Source: Perognathus longimembris pacificus
Taxonomy: Eukaryota > Chordata > Mammalia > Rodentia > Heteromyidae
Assembly: GCF_023159225.1 (NCBI RefSeq)
Contig: NC_063188.1
Location: forward strand, 35,144,021 to 35,208,020
Direction of reading: 5' to 3'
DNA length: 64,000 bases
Within the stretch, counting starts at the first letter, position 1. Each line of letters begins with the position of its first letter. A model generated the notes under the pieces. It saw only the letters and a program-made list of their open reading frames with translations, ran no database searches and was not told where the DNA came from. Positions 46,955 to 59,452 of the stretch are shown here, piece after piece. The position numbers and the translations under genes are program-made.

Positions 46955-48829
46955 TTTTTTTTTTAAATTTTTTTTCAAATTTTTATTATCAAACTGATGT
47001 ACAGATAGGTTATAGTTTCATACGTTAGTCATTGGATACATTTCTTGTACTGTTTGTTACCTTGTCCTTCATAACCCCCTCCTCCTCCCCCTTTCCCTTT
47101 CCTCCCCTGAGGTGTTCAGTTCACGTTCACCAAACAGTTTTGCAAGTATTGCTTTTGTAGTTTTTTGTCTTTTTTCACCCTGTGTCTCTCAATTTTGGTA
47201 TTCCCTTTCAATTTCCTACTTCTAATACCAGTATACATGGTTTCCAATATACTCAGATAAGATTACAGAGATAGTGTAGGTACAACCACTGGAAGGTGAT
47301 ACAAAAACATCATCAATAATAGAAGCTACAGATACAAATGGGACATTGAAAGTAGTTACAACTGTGATATAACAATTGTTTCCATAACATGGAGTTCATT
47401 TCACTTAGCATCATCTTATGTGTTCATAAGGGTATAGCTATTGGGCTCTTGTGATCCTCTGCTATGACTTGCCTAAACCTGTACTATTAAGGGAGACCAT
47501 AGAGTCCATGTTTCTTTGGGTCTGGCTCACTTCACTTAGTATAATTTTTTCCAAGTCCTTCCATTTCCTTACAAATGGGACAATGTCATTCTTTCTGATA
47601 GAGGCATAAAATTCCATTGTGTATATGTGCCACATTTTCCTGATCCATTCGTCTACAGAGGGGCATCTGGGTTGGTTCCAGATTCTAGCTATGACAAATT
47701 GTGCTGCGATGAACATTGTTGTGCTGGTGGCATTACTGTGATCTTGTTTGTGGTCTTTTGGATAGATACCCAAAAGTGGGGCTGCTGGGTCATAGGGGAG
47801 TTCTATGTTTAGCCTTCTGAGGAATCTCCGTATGGCTTGCCAGAGTGGCTGAACCAGTTTACATTCCCACCAACAATGAAGTAGGGTTCCCTTTTGGCCA
47901 CATCCCCTCCAACAATTGTTATTGTTAGTTTTCTCGATATATGACATTCTTACTCGGGTGAGATGGAATCTCAATGTTGTTTTGATTTGCATTTCTTTTA
48001 TGGCCAGTGATGTAGAGCACTTTTTCATATGTCTCTTGGCCATTCTCATTTCCTCATCAGAGAAGTCTCTTTGTAAGTCTTTAGCCCACTTGATGAGGGG
48101 GCTGATGGTTCTTTGCGGTTTTGTTTTGTAAGAAGGTAATTTTTTACTTCTGGATATATTTTAGAGATGAGGCCTTTGTCCGTTGAATGGCCGGTAAAGA
48201 TCTTCTCCCAGTCTGTGGGCTTTTTGTTTATCTTGCGAGCTATGTCCTTTGCCATGCAGAAGCTCTGCAGTTTGATGCAGTCCCATTTGTCCAACCTTTC
48301 TTTGATTTGTATCCTTTCTGGGCCATTGTTAAGGAAGTTCCGTCCTGTGCCAAGGAGCCCAAGTGTTTCTCCTACTCCTTCCTTTAGTGTTTTCAGGGTG
48401 TCTGTTTTGATTTCGAGGTCTTTAATCCATTTGGAATTGATTTTGGTGCAGAGTGATATATAAGGATCTAGTTTTAGTTTGTTGCATGTGTTGAGCCAGT
48501 TTTGCCAGCACCATTTGTTAAAGAGGCTATTTTTCTTCCAAACTATTGTTTTAGCTCCTTTATCAAAGATTAAGTAGGCGTAGTTCTGTGGGATCATTTC
48601 TGGGTCTTCAATTCTGTTCCATTGGTCTTCAGGCCTGTTCCTGTGCCAATACCAAGCTGTTTTTATTACTATAGCTTTATAATACAACTTGAAGTTGGGT
48701 ATTGTAATTCCTCCAGCACTGTTCTTTCTGCTTAGGATTGTTTTTGCTATTCTAGGTCTTTTATTGTTCCATATGAATTTCTGGATTGCTTCCTCTATTT
48801 CATTAAAAAATCGTGTTGGGATATTAATG
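46955..48829 (-). mobile_element. 5'-truncated L1, lineage B, 1.9 kb
   Basis: Target duplications ggtagaattgaatttc lie at 46939-46954 and 48830-48845. The minus strand carries the ORF2 C-terminal third in two pieces (48046-48687 and 47462-48049, shifted against each other), including the cysteine motif CWRGCG..HCWWEC. The 3' UTR is of lineage B type. Confidence 0.95.
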
Positions 48830-48845
48830 GGTAGAATTGAATTTC

Positions 48846-49479
48846 AAGTCTTAACCCTACCTACCCCACTGCACAGGCAAAGGCCTTAGTGACTGTGGTT
48901 TATTAGATTCTTTACTTTCTTGTGAAGGGGAATTTGGATAGTGAGAAGAAGGAAAAGAAGAAGAGGAGGGTAAGGGAGAGGAAGCCAAGGAGGAATAATA
49001 GGAGGAGAAGGAAGAAGAGGAGGAAGCAAATAAAGCTGGTTTTCTCTGGGCAAAAGAGCTGATTGCCACAGTACTGTGAAAATCAGTTCCCAAAGGGCTT
49101 CACCTGGTTCAGCACCTGGCATGAGAAAGATGCCCCAATATTGTAAAGAAAAGGAATGAAAGAAATAGATTAATAGCATTCCTCCATACAGCTATTCTTT
49201 GAGTACTGGCACTGTGATAGATGCCCAGCGAGGAATTCTGTACTTTCACCACTTTGCTCTTGGGTGCTTAGATGTTGTGTAGTCTGCCTATAGTGAAGCC
49301 AGCATGCAGGCTGAACCATGAGGGTCACATGTATTTCCATAGCAGGAGAATGATGTCATACAGAGAATAATGGCCTAGCTTAGACTTGGTTAGAGGCAGC
49401 TTGGAGCTTACAGTTTTATAATCTTTAAACTCTATGGTTATATTTTGAGTCCCACAGAAGCTGGAAGAAAAACCTCAGG
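48846..49479. other. Non-repetitive sequence with a purine-rich tract
   Basis: 48938-49032 is almost pure purine (aagaaggaaaagaagaagagg and similar) and could form triplex-type structures. The rest is unassigned. Confidence 0.5.
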
Positions 49480-50345
49480 AAGAAGTAACACATTCAAATG
49501 ATCTATCACACATCAGTGTGGTCATGTATTAACTTTAACACAAATGTAATCACATATTCAATTACGTACTTCAATATATGTATACTAACAAGTTCACATA
49601 CAGACACACTCACATATTTCCTTGTAAACAAATATTTTCAAACAGTAGTTGAAACATGAACATGTACAAATTAATACACAGTTAAGATGCTTACATTTTC
49701 AGTTGCACAAATATGTGCTCATTTATTCACTTGATGCATTGAATTTTAACATATGCATTAAAATTATCATGAATTATGTGAAAATGTTTAGGCAAACATA
49801 CAACTTATCCACCCATAAATACAACCACACTCACTAAAAAATAGCACGCTCACAAAACAGTTCAAAATTTATACTCACAGATTTACATGTACTTACTTTA
49901 CCTAAAATTGCACATTAAGACACATATGAACTTGCTCATGTATCAACCCACAAATACATACACAGATACATGGTCATTTGTGAGTTGCAAATGTGCTCAT
50001 ATTCACTGACACACATGTCCTTAAATTCATTCATACAGATATCTGTTCACACACATTCTCACACTGTATGCTTAAAACATAAATACCACGTACTTTTATT
50101 TTCACATAATTGCAAGCTGACTCACACACATAAACTCTAACAATCACAAATTCTCTCAAATATAATCATATATGAGCCTCACATGAAACATTCACAAATT
50201 CACTTACATACACAAGCATGCTAATATAGTTATATATTCCCTTCTATGCATGAATATGTGTGTCTACTTAATCACAAAACTATAGTCCTGCAAATGCATA
50301 CTTGAACAGGCTCACACATTTACTCACCAACATGGATATTGTTAT
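49480..50345. repeat. G-poor, decayed CACA/TTCAC-type repeat array
   Basis: For about 860 bp the plus strand is dominated by variants of cacacat, ttcacaca, ctcacattc, gctcat and aaatacatac. G is scarce and no unit length is kept exactly. It looks like an old expansion of a CACAYTCACA-type motif. No frame is conserved. Confidence 0.55.
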
Positions 50346-52608
50346 GTACCTTGGCTCCATGTTTTTCCTTCTTCACAGAGGGCTCAAAAGCCATTAACTC
50401 AGACACCAGCTGGCATCAAACTGAAAGTTTTCACATTCAGTTGTGGTAAATAAAGCCCAAATAAGCAGATTTTTAGCCTTTGAATACCTTCCTATTTTGC
50501 ATTTTCTGCAAAACTGCACCCCACATCTGTTAGTAATAGGTAAGATGCAGCCTACTGCTATTGTACTCTTTAGCACTCTCAGACCCAACAATTTCTCATC
50601 ACATTGTTGAATGACATTACCTAGGCGTATAGATCCCATCTCTGATCCCTGTTTGGTAATTCTCTTTTTCTGGAAGCTCTCCTATGGTGATGGATATCCC
50701 TCTCACATATATTATGAAAGGCTCATCCAGATAAAGCTATTTGTGTGTTACTGCCATCTTGGGTTCCTATCTTGCTTTTCTTGGACTAGCCACTAAATCT
50801 TTTGTAGTCACTTACAATTCGTGATGAGCAAAGGGAAGGATTTAGGTGAGTCACAAAATCATGATAGGGTGGACTTAGTCAGTATTATAAGAAGTTGACA
50901 AAATTATGCTAGATAGCCTTGAATGCCTAGGACTAAAATTTCAAAATTCTTCCAGTTTGTCCTGGCATTTCTTTCTGCTTTATACATTGTATCTGTTCCT
51001 TATTAGCCTGATCATGTGGCCCAACTAGTATTTGAATGATCTCATGACATTGATACTGATTTTTGGGGTCAGAGAGATCCAAGAGGATGGATGTGAGTCT
51101 ATTCTGCAAGTCTGAATAGAGAAAAGAGAGGGATGTATGCCTTTGGGTGGAGGTTGATTACTTATGAACCTATAATGGGCTACAGCAGGAAGAGCTCCTG
51201 ATGATTTGAGTTCTCTGAGATGAATAGCATACTTATTTCTCTGGGCTGCTATGGCAGATAAACGATAAGATACCATTAAAGCAAAGATGTCAGGCCAAGG
51301 CTAGTATCTCAATAAACACCTAGCATCATTGCTGCTGTCTTAACTTGGATTTGCTGTTGCTGAATCAACATCCTCGTTCCTCCTTCATAATATATGAAGA
51401 CTACAATCCTTGGGCTCAGCTAGTTAAAACAATACTTGAAGTGACTAAATGCACAGAAGTTTATATCCCTACTCCACCCAGCACCCTGAAGGAAGTGGTT
51501 CTGTAAACCATATGACCCAATCCAGGCTTTGCTCAGTGCTGCTTTTCAGCATTCTAAGATGCTTCTGGAAAGGAACTAACAATTCTAGAGAAAGAAAAGA
51601 TAGAGGAAAGGAATCTCGCAAGAGAAGTAGTGCCCACAAGAATAAAAACAACAACAACAACAAGATACTGGTGAGGATAATTTAATCTCTGCTTTCTTGA
51701 CAACCACTCACAGACTAATAAATACAGGGGAAAAAAGCAAGAAAGTGGGACAAATACTGAGGCCATTACTTCACTGGAGAAGGAAAGATGTCTTTCCTGT
51801 CCCATGACCCAGTATGTCCTTAAGGGCCTAGACCCAAAACCTAAAGCAAAGGTGTACTGACTGTATCTGTTGGGATGTAAGCTCCATATAACAGGGGCCA
51901 AAATTAAACAGTGAGCTGATATAATATGACAAGGATACTGGTAACCTTCCTGAGAGATTCCAAGTGATTTTTTTCAGAAACTAGGAATAAGACACTTTAG
52001 ACCCTGGTCCACAATATGATATCTTGTTGATATGAATTTTTATGACTAGAAAGACTTCACACTCTTGGGCCTCTACAACTTCAGGAATAATCGCAATGGA
52101 AAATAGCCTCTTGCCAGCTGGAAATATTGGAATGGGTTTATTAGGCAACAGATGGCATACAGCATGATAATTTGGCAAATCTAGAGGTGGCTGAATTGAG
52201 GCCTGAGTCCACCCAGTTGTTTCTTAGAGGAATCCTAACAAGTGTAATCATTCCTTACTGGTAGTGATGGTTAGTGCTAAAACATTCAAGAAATTCCAGC
52301 TGTTCTGGATTCATTAGAAATGTATTAAAAGCCCAACAGAATTAAGTGTTGCCTGTTAATCCTTGAGATATGGCATGCAGCAACACATTTCTCATATCTA
52401 TAGTTGATCCTTCTCTATTGAGTCACTCATGACTTCCGCTTTTCAATAGAAACCTAAGCAACAACAGGCACTAGTAGACTTAAAAATATATCACTTTGAC
52501 TCTCCCAACAACATTCTAGGAACAGGAATTACTACTACTGTTGCCACCCCATAACTTCTTGGAGTATGTGGATCAGATAGACAAGTAAATACATACCTTA
52601 CTGATAAG

Positions 52609-52609
<1 letters not shown>
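50346..52609. other. Non-repetitive sequence
   Basis: No gene or repeat family is recognised. Short frames (50394-50639, 51449-51685, 51554-51901) overlap each other on opposite strands without domains. (CAA)n occurs at 51648-51662. Confidence 0.35.

Positions 52610-52656
<47 letters not shown>
52610..52656. repeat. (GT)n microsatellite, about 23 repeats
   Basis: Pure GT tract, source of a poly-TH open frame on the minus strand. Confidence 0.97.
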
Positions 52657-52658
<2 letters not shown>

Positions 52659-53089
52659 GTAAGCATCACCCAGAGTCAGTCCAAATGTATTTGCTGGTAG
52701 AGTCAATCCTTAGAGACATATCAGGCACTTAATGAAACCAAAGCCATTACTGTGGAAGAGTTATATGCCCCATAGACTTAGACTCTATTGTATTCAAATA
52801 AGAAGGTTAAAAACAGTTAAAATAAAAAATGATATCTGTTAGACTGTTCTAAGCTCAGTCCTAGTAGAGAGTCAGAACTTCATGTAGCAACAATTAGAGT
52901 CATATAGTCTAGAAGTGTGCTTAACTTTGCAAAACCTCCAGAAATATCTTTCTCTTGCTCAGTGAGGACCAGAAAGAGCACACTTAACATTTTCAACGAA
53001 AAAAGTCTGTCTTTACCTACGGAAGAAGCAGGGTAGGAGAAAGCCTGACATTGGATAATTTCAGACTATCACCAGTATTATGTCACCCC
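52657..53089. other. Non-repetitive sequence
   Basis: AT-rich sequence with nothing recognised before the L1 cluster. Confidence 0.3.
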
Positions 53090-54124
53090 TGAAAGGGAAA
53101 TTTTTGAAAGGGAGACTGGGAGATACACTAGAACTCACAGGGACAGGTAGAAACTTTTGGAAAAGAGTTTTCAAGGCACAACAGATAGAAAAGAGACTTG
53201 ACAACTGGGACTACATCAAAGTAAAAAGTTTCTGCACAGCTAAGGGCATAGTTACTAAACTAGAAAGATAGCCAACGGACTGGGATAAAAATCATTACCA
53301 GTAATATATCAGACAAAGGCCTATTATCCAATATATACAAGGATCTCAATAAACTAACCTCTCCCAATGCTAATAAAACAATCACTAAATGGGAAAAGGA
53401 GCTATGTGGAGACTTCTTAGAGGAGGAGGCAAGAATGTCAAAGAAACACATAAGGAAATGTTCACCATCCCTGCCCATTATGGAAATGCAAATCCAAACA
53501 ATCCTGAGATACTATTTCCCACTAGTTAGAATGCTCAACATTATGAATTTGAACAACAAATATTGGTGGGGATATGGTGTTAAAGGAACCCCATTGTACT
53601 GCTAGTGGGAATGTAAACTAATACAACTACTTTGGATAGCAGTCTGGAGGTTTTTCAAAAAACTAAACATAGATCTTCCCTTCAAGCCAGCCATACCACT
53701 CCTGGGGATCTACCCAGAACATCACAAGCCAGGATACTGTAAAGATACTTGCATATCCATGTTCATTGCCACACTATCCAACAGTAGCCTGCAAGTGGAT
53801 ACAGCCCAGATTCCCTACAACAGATGAGTAGATACAAAAAAAGGTGGCACCTATACACAATGGAATTTTATACAGACATTAGAAAGTATAATATTATGTA
53901 ATTTGCAGGGAAATGGATGGAACTAGAACAAATCGTGTTAAGTGAGGAAAGCCAAGCTCAAAGAGACAAACAGTGCATGGTTCCTCTGATATTCAGAAGT
54001 TAGATCTAAAATACACTGGGATACAATCAAAATTATACAGGACTTTAGAGACTCACACACAGTGAGACCAAAAGAGAATTCACATATAAGATAAACACAA
54101 AAGCACAATGTCAGTGTGCCTCTT

Positions 54125-54126
<2 letters not shown>

Positions 54127-54168
<42 letters not shown>
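54127..54168. repeat. (TA)n microsatellite
   Basis: About 21 TA repeats within the older L1 3' UTR. Confidence 0.95.
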
Positions 54169-54171
<3 letters not shown>

Positions 54172-54212
54172 CTCCAATACATGGAAACAAGGATATCTTT
54201 TAAAAATTGTTG

Positions 54213-54963
54213 GAAAAAAATTATACTAAGTGAAGTGAGACAGACCCAAAGAAACATGGACTCCATGGTTTCCCTCATAGGGAATAATTAGCACAGGTTT
54301 AGGCTAGTCACAGCAGAGGATCACAAGAGCCCAATAGCTATACCCTTATGAACACAAAAGATGATGCTAAGTGAAATGAACTCCATGTTATGGAAACGAC
54401 TGTTATATCACTGTTGTAATTACTTTCAACATGTGATGTGAAACCGTAGCTTCTATTATTGATGATCCTCTTGTATCCCTTCCTGCGGCTGTATTCGCGT
54501 TATCGCTGTATCTCATCTGAGTACACTGGATACTGTATATACTGGTATTAGAACTAGGGAAGTGAAAGGGAATAACAAAATCGAGAGCAAAGGATAAAAA
54601 ACTGTTTAGTGTAAATCTACTGAACAACTCATGGGGGGAAAGGGAAAGGGGGAGGGGGGAAATGAGGGAGGAGGTAACAAACAGTACAAGAAATGTATCC
54701 AATGCCTGACATATAAAACTGTAACCACTCTGTATATCAGTTTGACAATAAAAATTTTAAAAAAGGAAAAAAAAAGACAAATTACTCCAAAAGAAATACT
54801 TGCAAAACCATTTGGTGTAAACCAACTGAACACCTCATGGGGGGAGAGGGAAGGGGGGGGGAAATGAGGGAGGAGGTAACAAACAGTACAAGAAATGTAC
54901 CCAAGCCTAACGTATGAAACTGTAACCTCTCTGTACATCAATTTGACAATAAAAGAAAAAGAA
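54213..54963 (+). mobile_element. Lineage B L1 3' end with a duplicated terminus
   Basis: The body runs from 54213 to a poly(A)-like end at about 54773. A second copy of the last 190 bp or so (aatacttgcaaaaccatttggtg to caataaaagaaaaag) follows at about 54774-54963. Each terminus has its own G-rich tract (54633-54664, 54838-54869) and AATAAA. The outer target duplication is aaaaattgttg, at about 54202-54212 and 54964-54974. Confidence 0.85.
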
Positions 54964-55264
54964 AAAAATTGTTGATAGTTCTGTTTTCTTTTCTTTATGT
55001 ATGGCTCATTTGTGTGGCTATCTTTGGGAGGGGGAGGGCAGAGAACTCATGGGGAAAAAGTGCAGCAATAGAGCTCACTGTACACTGTTATGAAGGTGAA
55101 CTATACAACTCATGGGTGGAGACAAGTGTGAGGGACTAGGACAGAGTGAAGGAAGGGAGACATTGTATGAAAGGAAATATACTCATTACCTAAGTCATAT
55201 AATTGTAATTCTTCTGTGCATCATCTTTATAACAATAAAGCAAATTAAAAAAATAGAGCACAAA

Positions 55265-55350
55265 TGGCTTAAGGTGTGTTACAAGTGGTAGAAGAGCATC
55301 TGCTTAATAAGTGGGAAGCCCTGGGTTCAAGTTCCAGTACCATCAAAATA
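55265..55350 (+). mobile_element. Old ID-like SINE
   Basis: agtggtagaagagcatctgcttaataagtgggaagccctgggttcaagttcc has tRNA-type A and B box positions (GGTTCAAGTTCC). No Geo half follows. Confidence 0.65.
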
Positions 55351-55399
55351 ATTGTGGGATGACAAATGTGAAACCTTCCATTAGCCACAGGATTCTTCT

Positions 55400-55459
<60 letters not shown>
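55400..55459. repeat. (GT)n microsatellite, about 30 repeats
   Basis: Pure GT tract directly before a Geo/B1 SINE. Confidence 0.97.
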
Positions 55460-55461
<2 letters not shown>

Positions 55462-55464
55462 ATC

Positions 55465-55680
55465 TGGGGGCTTGAATTCAGGGCCTAAGTACCATCCTTG
55501 AGATATTTTTGCTCTAGGCTAGGGCTCTACTTCTGGCTTTTTTGTGTGTGTATATGTGATTAATTGGAGATAAGAGTCTCACAGACTTTGCTACTCTGAG
55601 TGGCTTCAAACCATGATCCTAAGATCTCAGAATCCTGAATAGCTAGGATTTATGGGTGTGGACCACAGGCACCCAGCCTG
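55465..55680 (-). mobile_element. Geo/B1 composite SINE
   Basis: gggggcttgaattcagggcctaagtacc, then gctctaggctagggctctac, then a B1-like end with gatctcagaatcctgaatagctagg. Confidence 0.75.
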
Positions 55681-55734
55681 GATTATTCTTCTATTAAATG
55701 AGCTGTCTCCCAATTTAGAATAAGCCCCATTATT

Positions 55735-55945
55735 TTCTGTTGGCTTGAGTGTTGTCCCTGTTTTTTTGCTCAAGGCTAGAGCTCTACCACTTTGAGCCAC
55801 AATGCCACTTCTGGTTTTCTGGTGGTTATTTGGAGGTAAGAATCTCATAGACTTTCCTGCTCAGGCTAGCTTGAAACCGCATTCCTCAGATCTCAGCCTC
55901 CTCAGCAGCTAGGGTAACAGGCATGAGCCAGTGGCACTCAGCTAA
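55735..55945 (-). mobile_element. Geo/B1 composite SINE
   Basis: gctcaaggctagagctctaccactttgagccacaatgccacttc, then gataagaatctc-type and cctcagatctcagcctcctcagcagctaggg, ending gcatgagccagtggcac. Confidence 0.75.
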
Positions 55946-56109
55946 GTCTCATTTATTGATGTGTAAAAAATTTATGGCCAAGTGTGCAAAGATAGTTTAA
56001 CATAGACTTATCTCATATAAGAAAGTACACATTGTTTGAGCCTAAGCATGTCTAAAAAGTCAGGACTAGCAGGAATTTCTTCCCTAATCTAGCCTTCTCA
56101 CAAATAGCA
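55946..56109. other. Non-repetitive sequence
   Basis: Nothing recognised. Confidence 0.3.
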
Positions 56110-56260
56110 ACTTCAAGATTTACATAACAACTTTCAGAGATGTGTCCCCGTTGAATTAATGACCCATCCCTAGGTCCTGCCTTTTAAAGGTTCTACAATC
56201 TCCCAACATTGTCACCTTAGGAACCAGGCACCGTGATACCAAACTGCAGCACTATCCAAC
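56110..56260 (-). mobile_element. MaLR LTR fragment
   Basis: Antisense MaLR phrases: gaattaatgacccatccctaggtcctgccttttaaaggttc and caatctcccaacattgtcacc. An old non-coding remnant. Confidence 0.5.
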
Positions 56261-56811
56261 CTAGCCCATCAGCTAAAATATCCAAAATATAGAAATTTAG
56301 GTAGTGGGTGATGAAGGATGTAGGGGGATGTGGGTAGATCAGTGTGGATGATTCCGCCATCTAGGCCTGGTGGGTGTTCACATACTGAGAGCACTGGGGA
56401 GGGCATGGGCTTAGGTTGCAGGCATGGATTCCAGAACTAGAAGAAGAGATAGAACAATGCTTATAGAAGAATGACAGCAGCAGCAACTTAGAAAGACAAG
56501 ATGATTAGTGAAGTAGTCAAGATTAGACAGATGCTCTGACATGGAGAAAAAGATACACTCCATTATGAAAAACAGTGTCCAAGGCAAAAATCCAAGAGAG
56601 ATCAGACTTCAGCCCATCCGCTAGATGCAGGTAGGGGTGAGCTGATCAGCCCCCAGGCTGTTGGGAATCACCAGGGGGAGGAGGCGTCAAGCAGTATCAT
56701 CTATGGATAAAAACAAAAACGAGACTCAGAGACTGGGCTATCAGACAACACCTAACAATTAATTATGATGTCCAATGTTCTGATGGTGGTGGTGGTGGTA
56801 GTGGTGGTAGT
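56261..56811. other. Non-repetitive sequence
   Basis: No gene is recognised. A GGT/AGT triplet tract lies at 56783-56814. Confidence 0.35.
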
Positions 56812-56814
56812 GGT

Positions 56815-57095
56815 ACAAGACTTTGGATTCAGGGCTTTCCACTTGATGAGAAGGCACTCTACCACTTGAGCCACACCTACCCTGTTGTGCTTGTTTGAGT
56901 TTAGGTAAAGTCTTGTACTTGTACCCAAAAAGAATTTGGATTGATATCCTCCTACATCTGCTCTCAAAGTAGTTGGGATTATACTGTGAACCATAATCTT
57001 TCTAACTTTTTGCCTGGATGATCACAAGCCATGATCCTCCTGATTTCCATCTCCAGAGTAGCTAGGACTATAGGTGTGAGCCATCATACACAGTA
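56815..57095 (-). mobile_element. Geo/B1-type SINE, old
   Basis: Phrases in order: ttggattcagggctttcc, gaaggcactctaccacttgagccacacc, ctggatgatcacaagccatgatcctcctgatttcc, gtagctaggactataggtgtgagccatc. Confidence 0.6.
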
Positions 57096-57901
57096 GTCAC
57101 TTTCTTAAATGCTCTTTTTTTCCCTCTGTTTTGAAATCTTTGATTTTTTCTACCTTTCCTTATACTTTCCTTCTTTTTTCCCTTGCCTCCTTTTCTTCTT
57201 CTCTAGCTTTCTATCCATTTCTGTCTCCTTTTCTTTATTGTTCTCTGCATTAGTCACCTTTCTGCACTAATCCTCAGGTCTCCTGTTACCCCTAATATTA
57301 AATGACATTTCTCTAAATTTCATGAAGTTACCTAATGAAACACTACAATGTGCAGTTTCAACATTTAGGTCTGTTTAGAATTTTTTTATACTTTTGTCTT
57401 AATTAAAAGATGGAAGTAAATAAAAATGATTTACATAACATTTTGTGAAAGAAAGCTCACCAACAATTTCACTGCTAGTTGCCAAGAGCAATCAATCACA
57501 TCTCTTAGTTGCTAAAGAGAATTCTTCAAATATATTTGATCTTATATAGAAATCTAATCTCTTTCAGAGAGAATGTTTCCATTCAAATATCTACTTGCTT
57601 AAAGTTCTTACAGAATTTTCTAGAACTTTAAAGACTACCACTAATAAGACATTGGAAAAATCTTTAAGGGAGATTGCTAATTTTGCTTTTCTAGCAATCT
57701 TTTAATCTTTTTGTATATTATACAAATCTTACCATATGAAAAACAAGCAATAATAGGAAGCTTGGTAGCAATGCTATATGGGAGTGCACTTGGTATCAGT
57801 CATACCACTATCCTTGAAGAGGCCATCTGGAGTAGCCATCACAGAAGTAAGGAGCTTATTTATGTAAGGATAAATGTAGCCATAAAAATTCCACAGTTTC
57901 A
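57096..57901. other. AT-rich non-repetitive sequence
   Basis: A T/C-rich stretch (57110-57260) is followed by unassigned sequence; no coding evidence. Confidence 0.35.
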
Positions 57902-58104
57902 GGGCTGGGCATATAGCCTAGTGGCAAGAGTGCTTGCCTCGTGTATATGAAGCCCTGGGTTCAATTCCCCAGCACCACATATCTAGAAAACAGCCAGAAG
58001 TGGTGCTATGGCTCAAGTTGCAGAGTGCTAGCCTTGAGCAAAAAGAAGCCAGGGGCAGTGCTCAGGGCCTGAGTCCAAGGCCCAAGACTGGCAAAAAAAA
58101 ATCC
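57902..58104 (+). mobile_element. IDL-Geo SINE
   Basis: Complete dimer, gggctgggcatatagcctagtggcaag to cccaagactggc with a short A-tail. The flanks ccacagtttca and ccagtttca are an imperfect target duplication. Confidence 0.92.
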
Positions 58105-58149
58105 AGTTTCACACCCTCACACCTTCAGAAAAATATGCTAAATCACTTG

Positions 58150-58380
58150 GTCATGAATATACAAGTTTTTCACTCAGAAACACAAACATGTACACTCTGA
58201 TTTTTCCCTTTGCCCAATTGCTTTTCACACATATTACCATACTCATAATTTGAAATATGGTCACATAATAACTTCTATATAACGTACATATGCCCACCAT
58301 GAAGTCTAAATATTTATTACCAAATATACTCACACATGCTCACAGCCAGATATGTTCATAATTACATGCTTATGTTTTCC
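58150..58380. repeat. Short CACA/TCACA-type decayed array
   Basis: Motifs like those at 49480-50345 (cactcagaaacacaaacatgtacactc, ctcacacatgctcacagcc). Weak, but the similarity of style is clear. Confidence 0.35.
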
Positions 58381-58384
58381 CTAC

Positions 58385-58470
58385 AAATTATGGAGTACTC
58401 ATTACCTTACTTATGTAACTGTAAGCCCTCTGTACATCACCTGTACAATAAAATAAAGTTAAATAAAAAT
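58385..58470 (+). mobile_element. Old L1 3' tip
   Basis: tactcattaccttacttatgtaactgtaagccctctgtacatcacctgtacaataaaataaag matches the ends at 46300 and 55190. Confidence 0.7.
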
Positions 58471-59079
58471 GAGATTAGATGAAAACTTGAAATCCTCAAA
58501 TTAAAAAAGATGACAATTAAGGCTCAATTTATCATATCAACTATGTTGAGGCTCCTACATAGTGGTGCTATTTTGGAAGGTGGTGGAAACCTTAATATTT
58601 AGTGCCTATTTGGAAGAAGTACAGCTTAAATATTTTTAAAGTTATATGTAAAAAGTTAATGTGAAGATTCAATTGGAAATGTGTAAATGCAAAAATACAA
58701 ATATAAATAGATGTCTATGAAGGTGATTCCATAAATGCCCTTTATTGCAAAGAAGTCCACTAATGTATCAGATTTTGGGGGAAGGGAGTTGGTGGTACTA
58801 GAATTTGAGCTCAAGCCCTCATACATTATGGGAAAGTGCTCTGCCCCTTGATCCAAGCCACCAGTTCAAAGATATGTATTTAAATAAGCAAGGATTCTAA
58901 TGAGTTGTTGGGTGAATACATTTCATGTATTATGTACTTGTGTTTATACACCATCATCTGACCAGTTAATACTTATAGTGTTCCATCTTTAATATATATT
59001 ATAATAATAGAAATTATAATAACAAGCTCTTGCGGGGTGGGCATTATAAAATTACTTGGATATTTCTCTTTTTATTTCT
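58471..59079. other. Non-repetitive sequence with an ID-like trace
   Basis: An antisense ID-like remnant lies at 58775-58865 (tggtactagaatttgagctcaagccc, gctctgccccttgatcc). The rest is unassigned. Confidence 0.4.
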
Positions 59080-59260
59080 GGCACTGGAAATTGAAACCTT
59101 GGCCTTGTGTATCCTTGGCAATCATCCCACCACTTGAGTCATGTCCCAGTTTTTGAGACAGGGTCTAATTACTTCTTGTCTGGATTGACCTTAAACTTGT
59201 GATCCTTCTGCCTCCATCTACCAAGTAGCTGAGATTATAGGCCTGTACCGTACCTCCCAG
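59080..59260 (-). mobile_element. B4-like SINE
   Basis: The ID-like part (ggcactggaaattgaaaccttggcc) is followed by a B1-like part (gagacagggtctaattac, gtgatccttctgcctccatctaccaag). Confidence 0.6.
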
Positions 59261-59267
59261 TTTAGGT

Positions 59268-59452
59268 AATTTTTTTTTCTTGCTAGACTGAGCACTGTCC
59301 CTGGTTTCTTTTTGCTCAAGGCTAGCACTCTACCACTTGAGCCACAGCGCCACTTCTGGCTTTTTCTATTTATGTGGTATTGAGGAATCAAACCCAGGGC
59401 TTCATGTATGCTAGGCAAGCACTCTATCGCTAAGCCACATTCCCAGCTCCAA
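59268..59452 (-). mobile_element. IDL-Geo SINE
   Basis: Geo half from gagcactgtccctggtttc to gccacttctggc, then IDL to ccacattcccagctcc. The start of the Geo half is truncated. Confidence 0.85.

Larger units (their letters stand above)
53090..55245 (+). mobile_element. Older L1 3' half, interrupted by a lineage B L1
   Basis: The ORF2 C-terminal region (53090-53990) is clear: ggcacaacagatagaaaagag, gtaaaaagtttctgcacagctaag, atggaatttTatacagacatt. Its frame has several stops and shifts. The 3' UTR resumes after 54974 and ends aacaataaagcaaattaaaaaa (about 55245). A (TA)n tract lies at 54127-54168. Confidence 0.85.

Noticed and set aside
54403..54941. Minus-strand frames of 99 and 111 codons
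   Set aside because: Antisense of L1 3' UTR G-rich tracts; the same peptide appears wherever this UTR occurs (6370, 12513, 60768).
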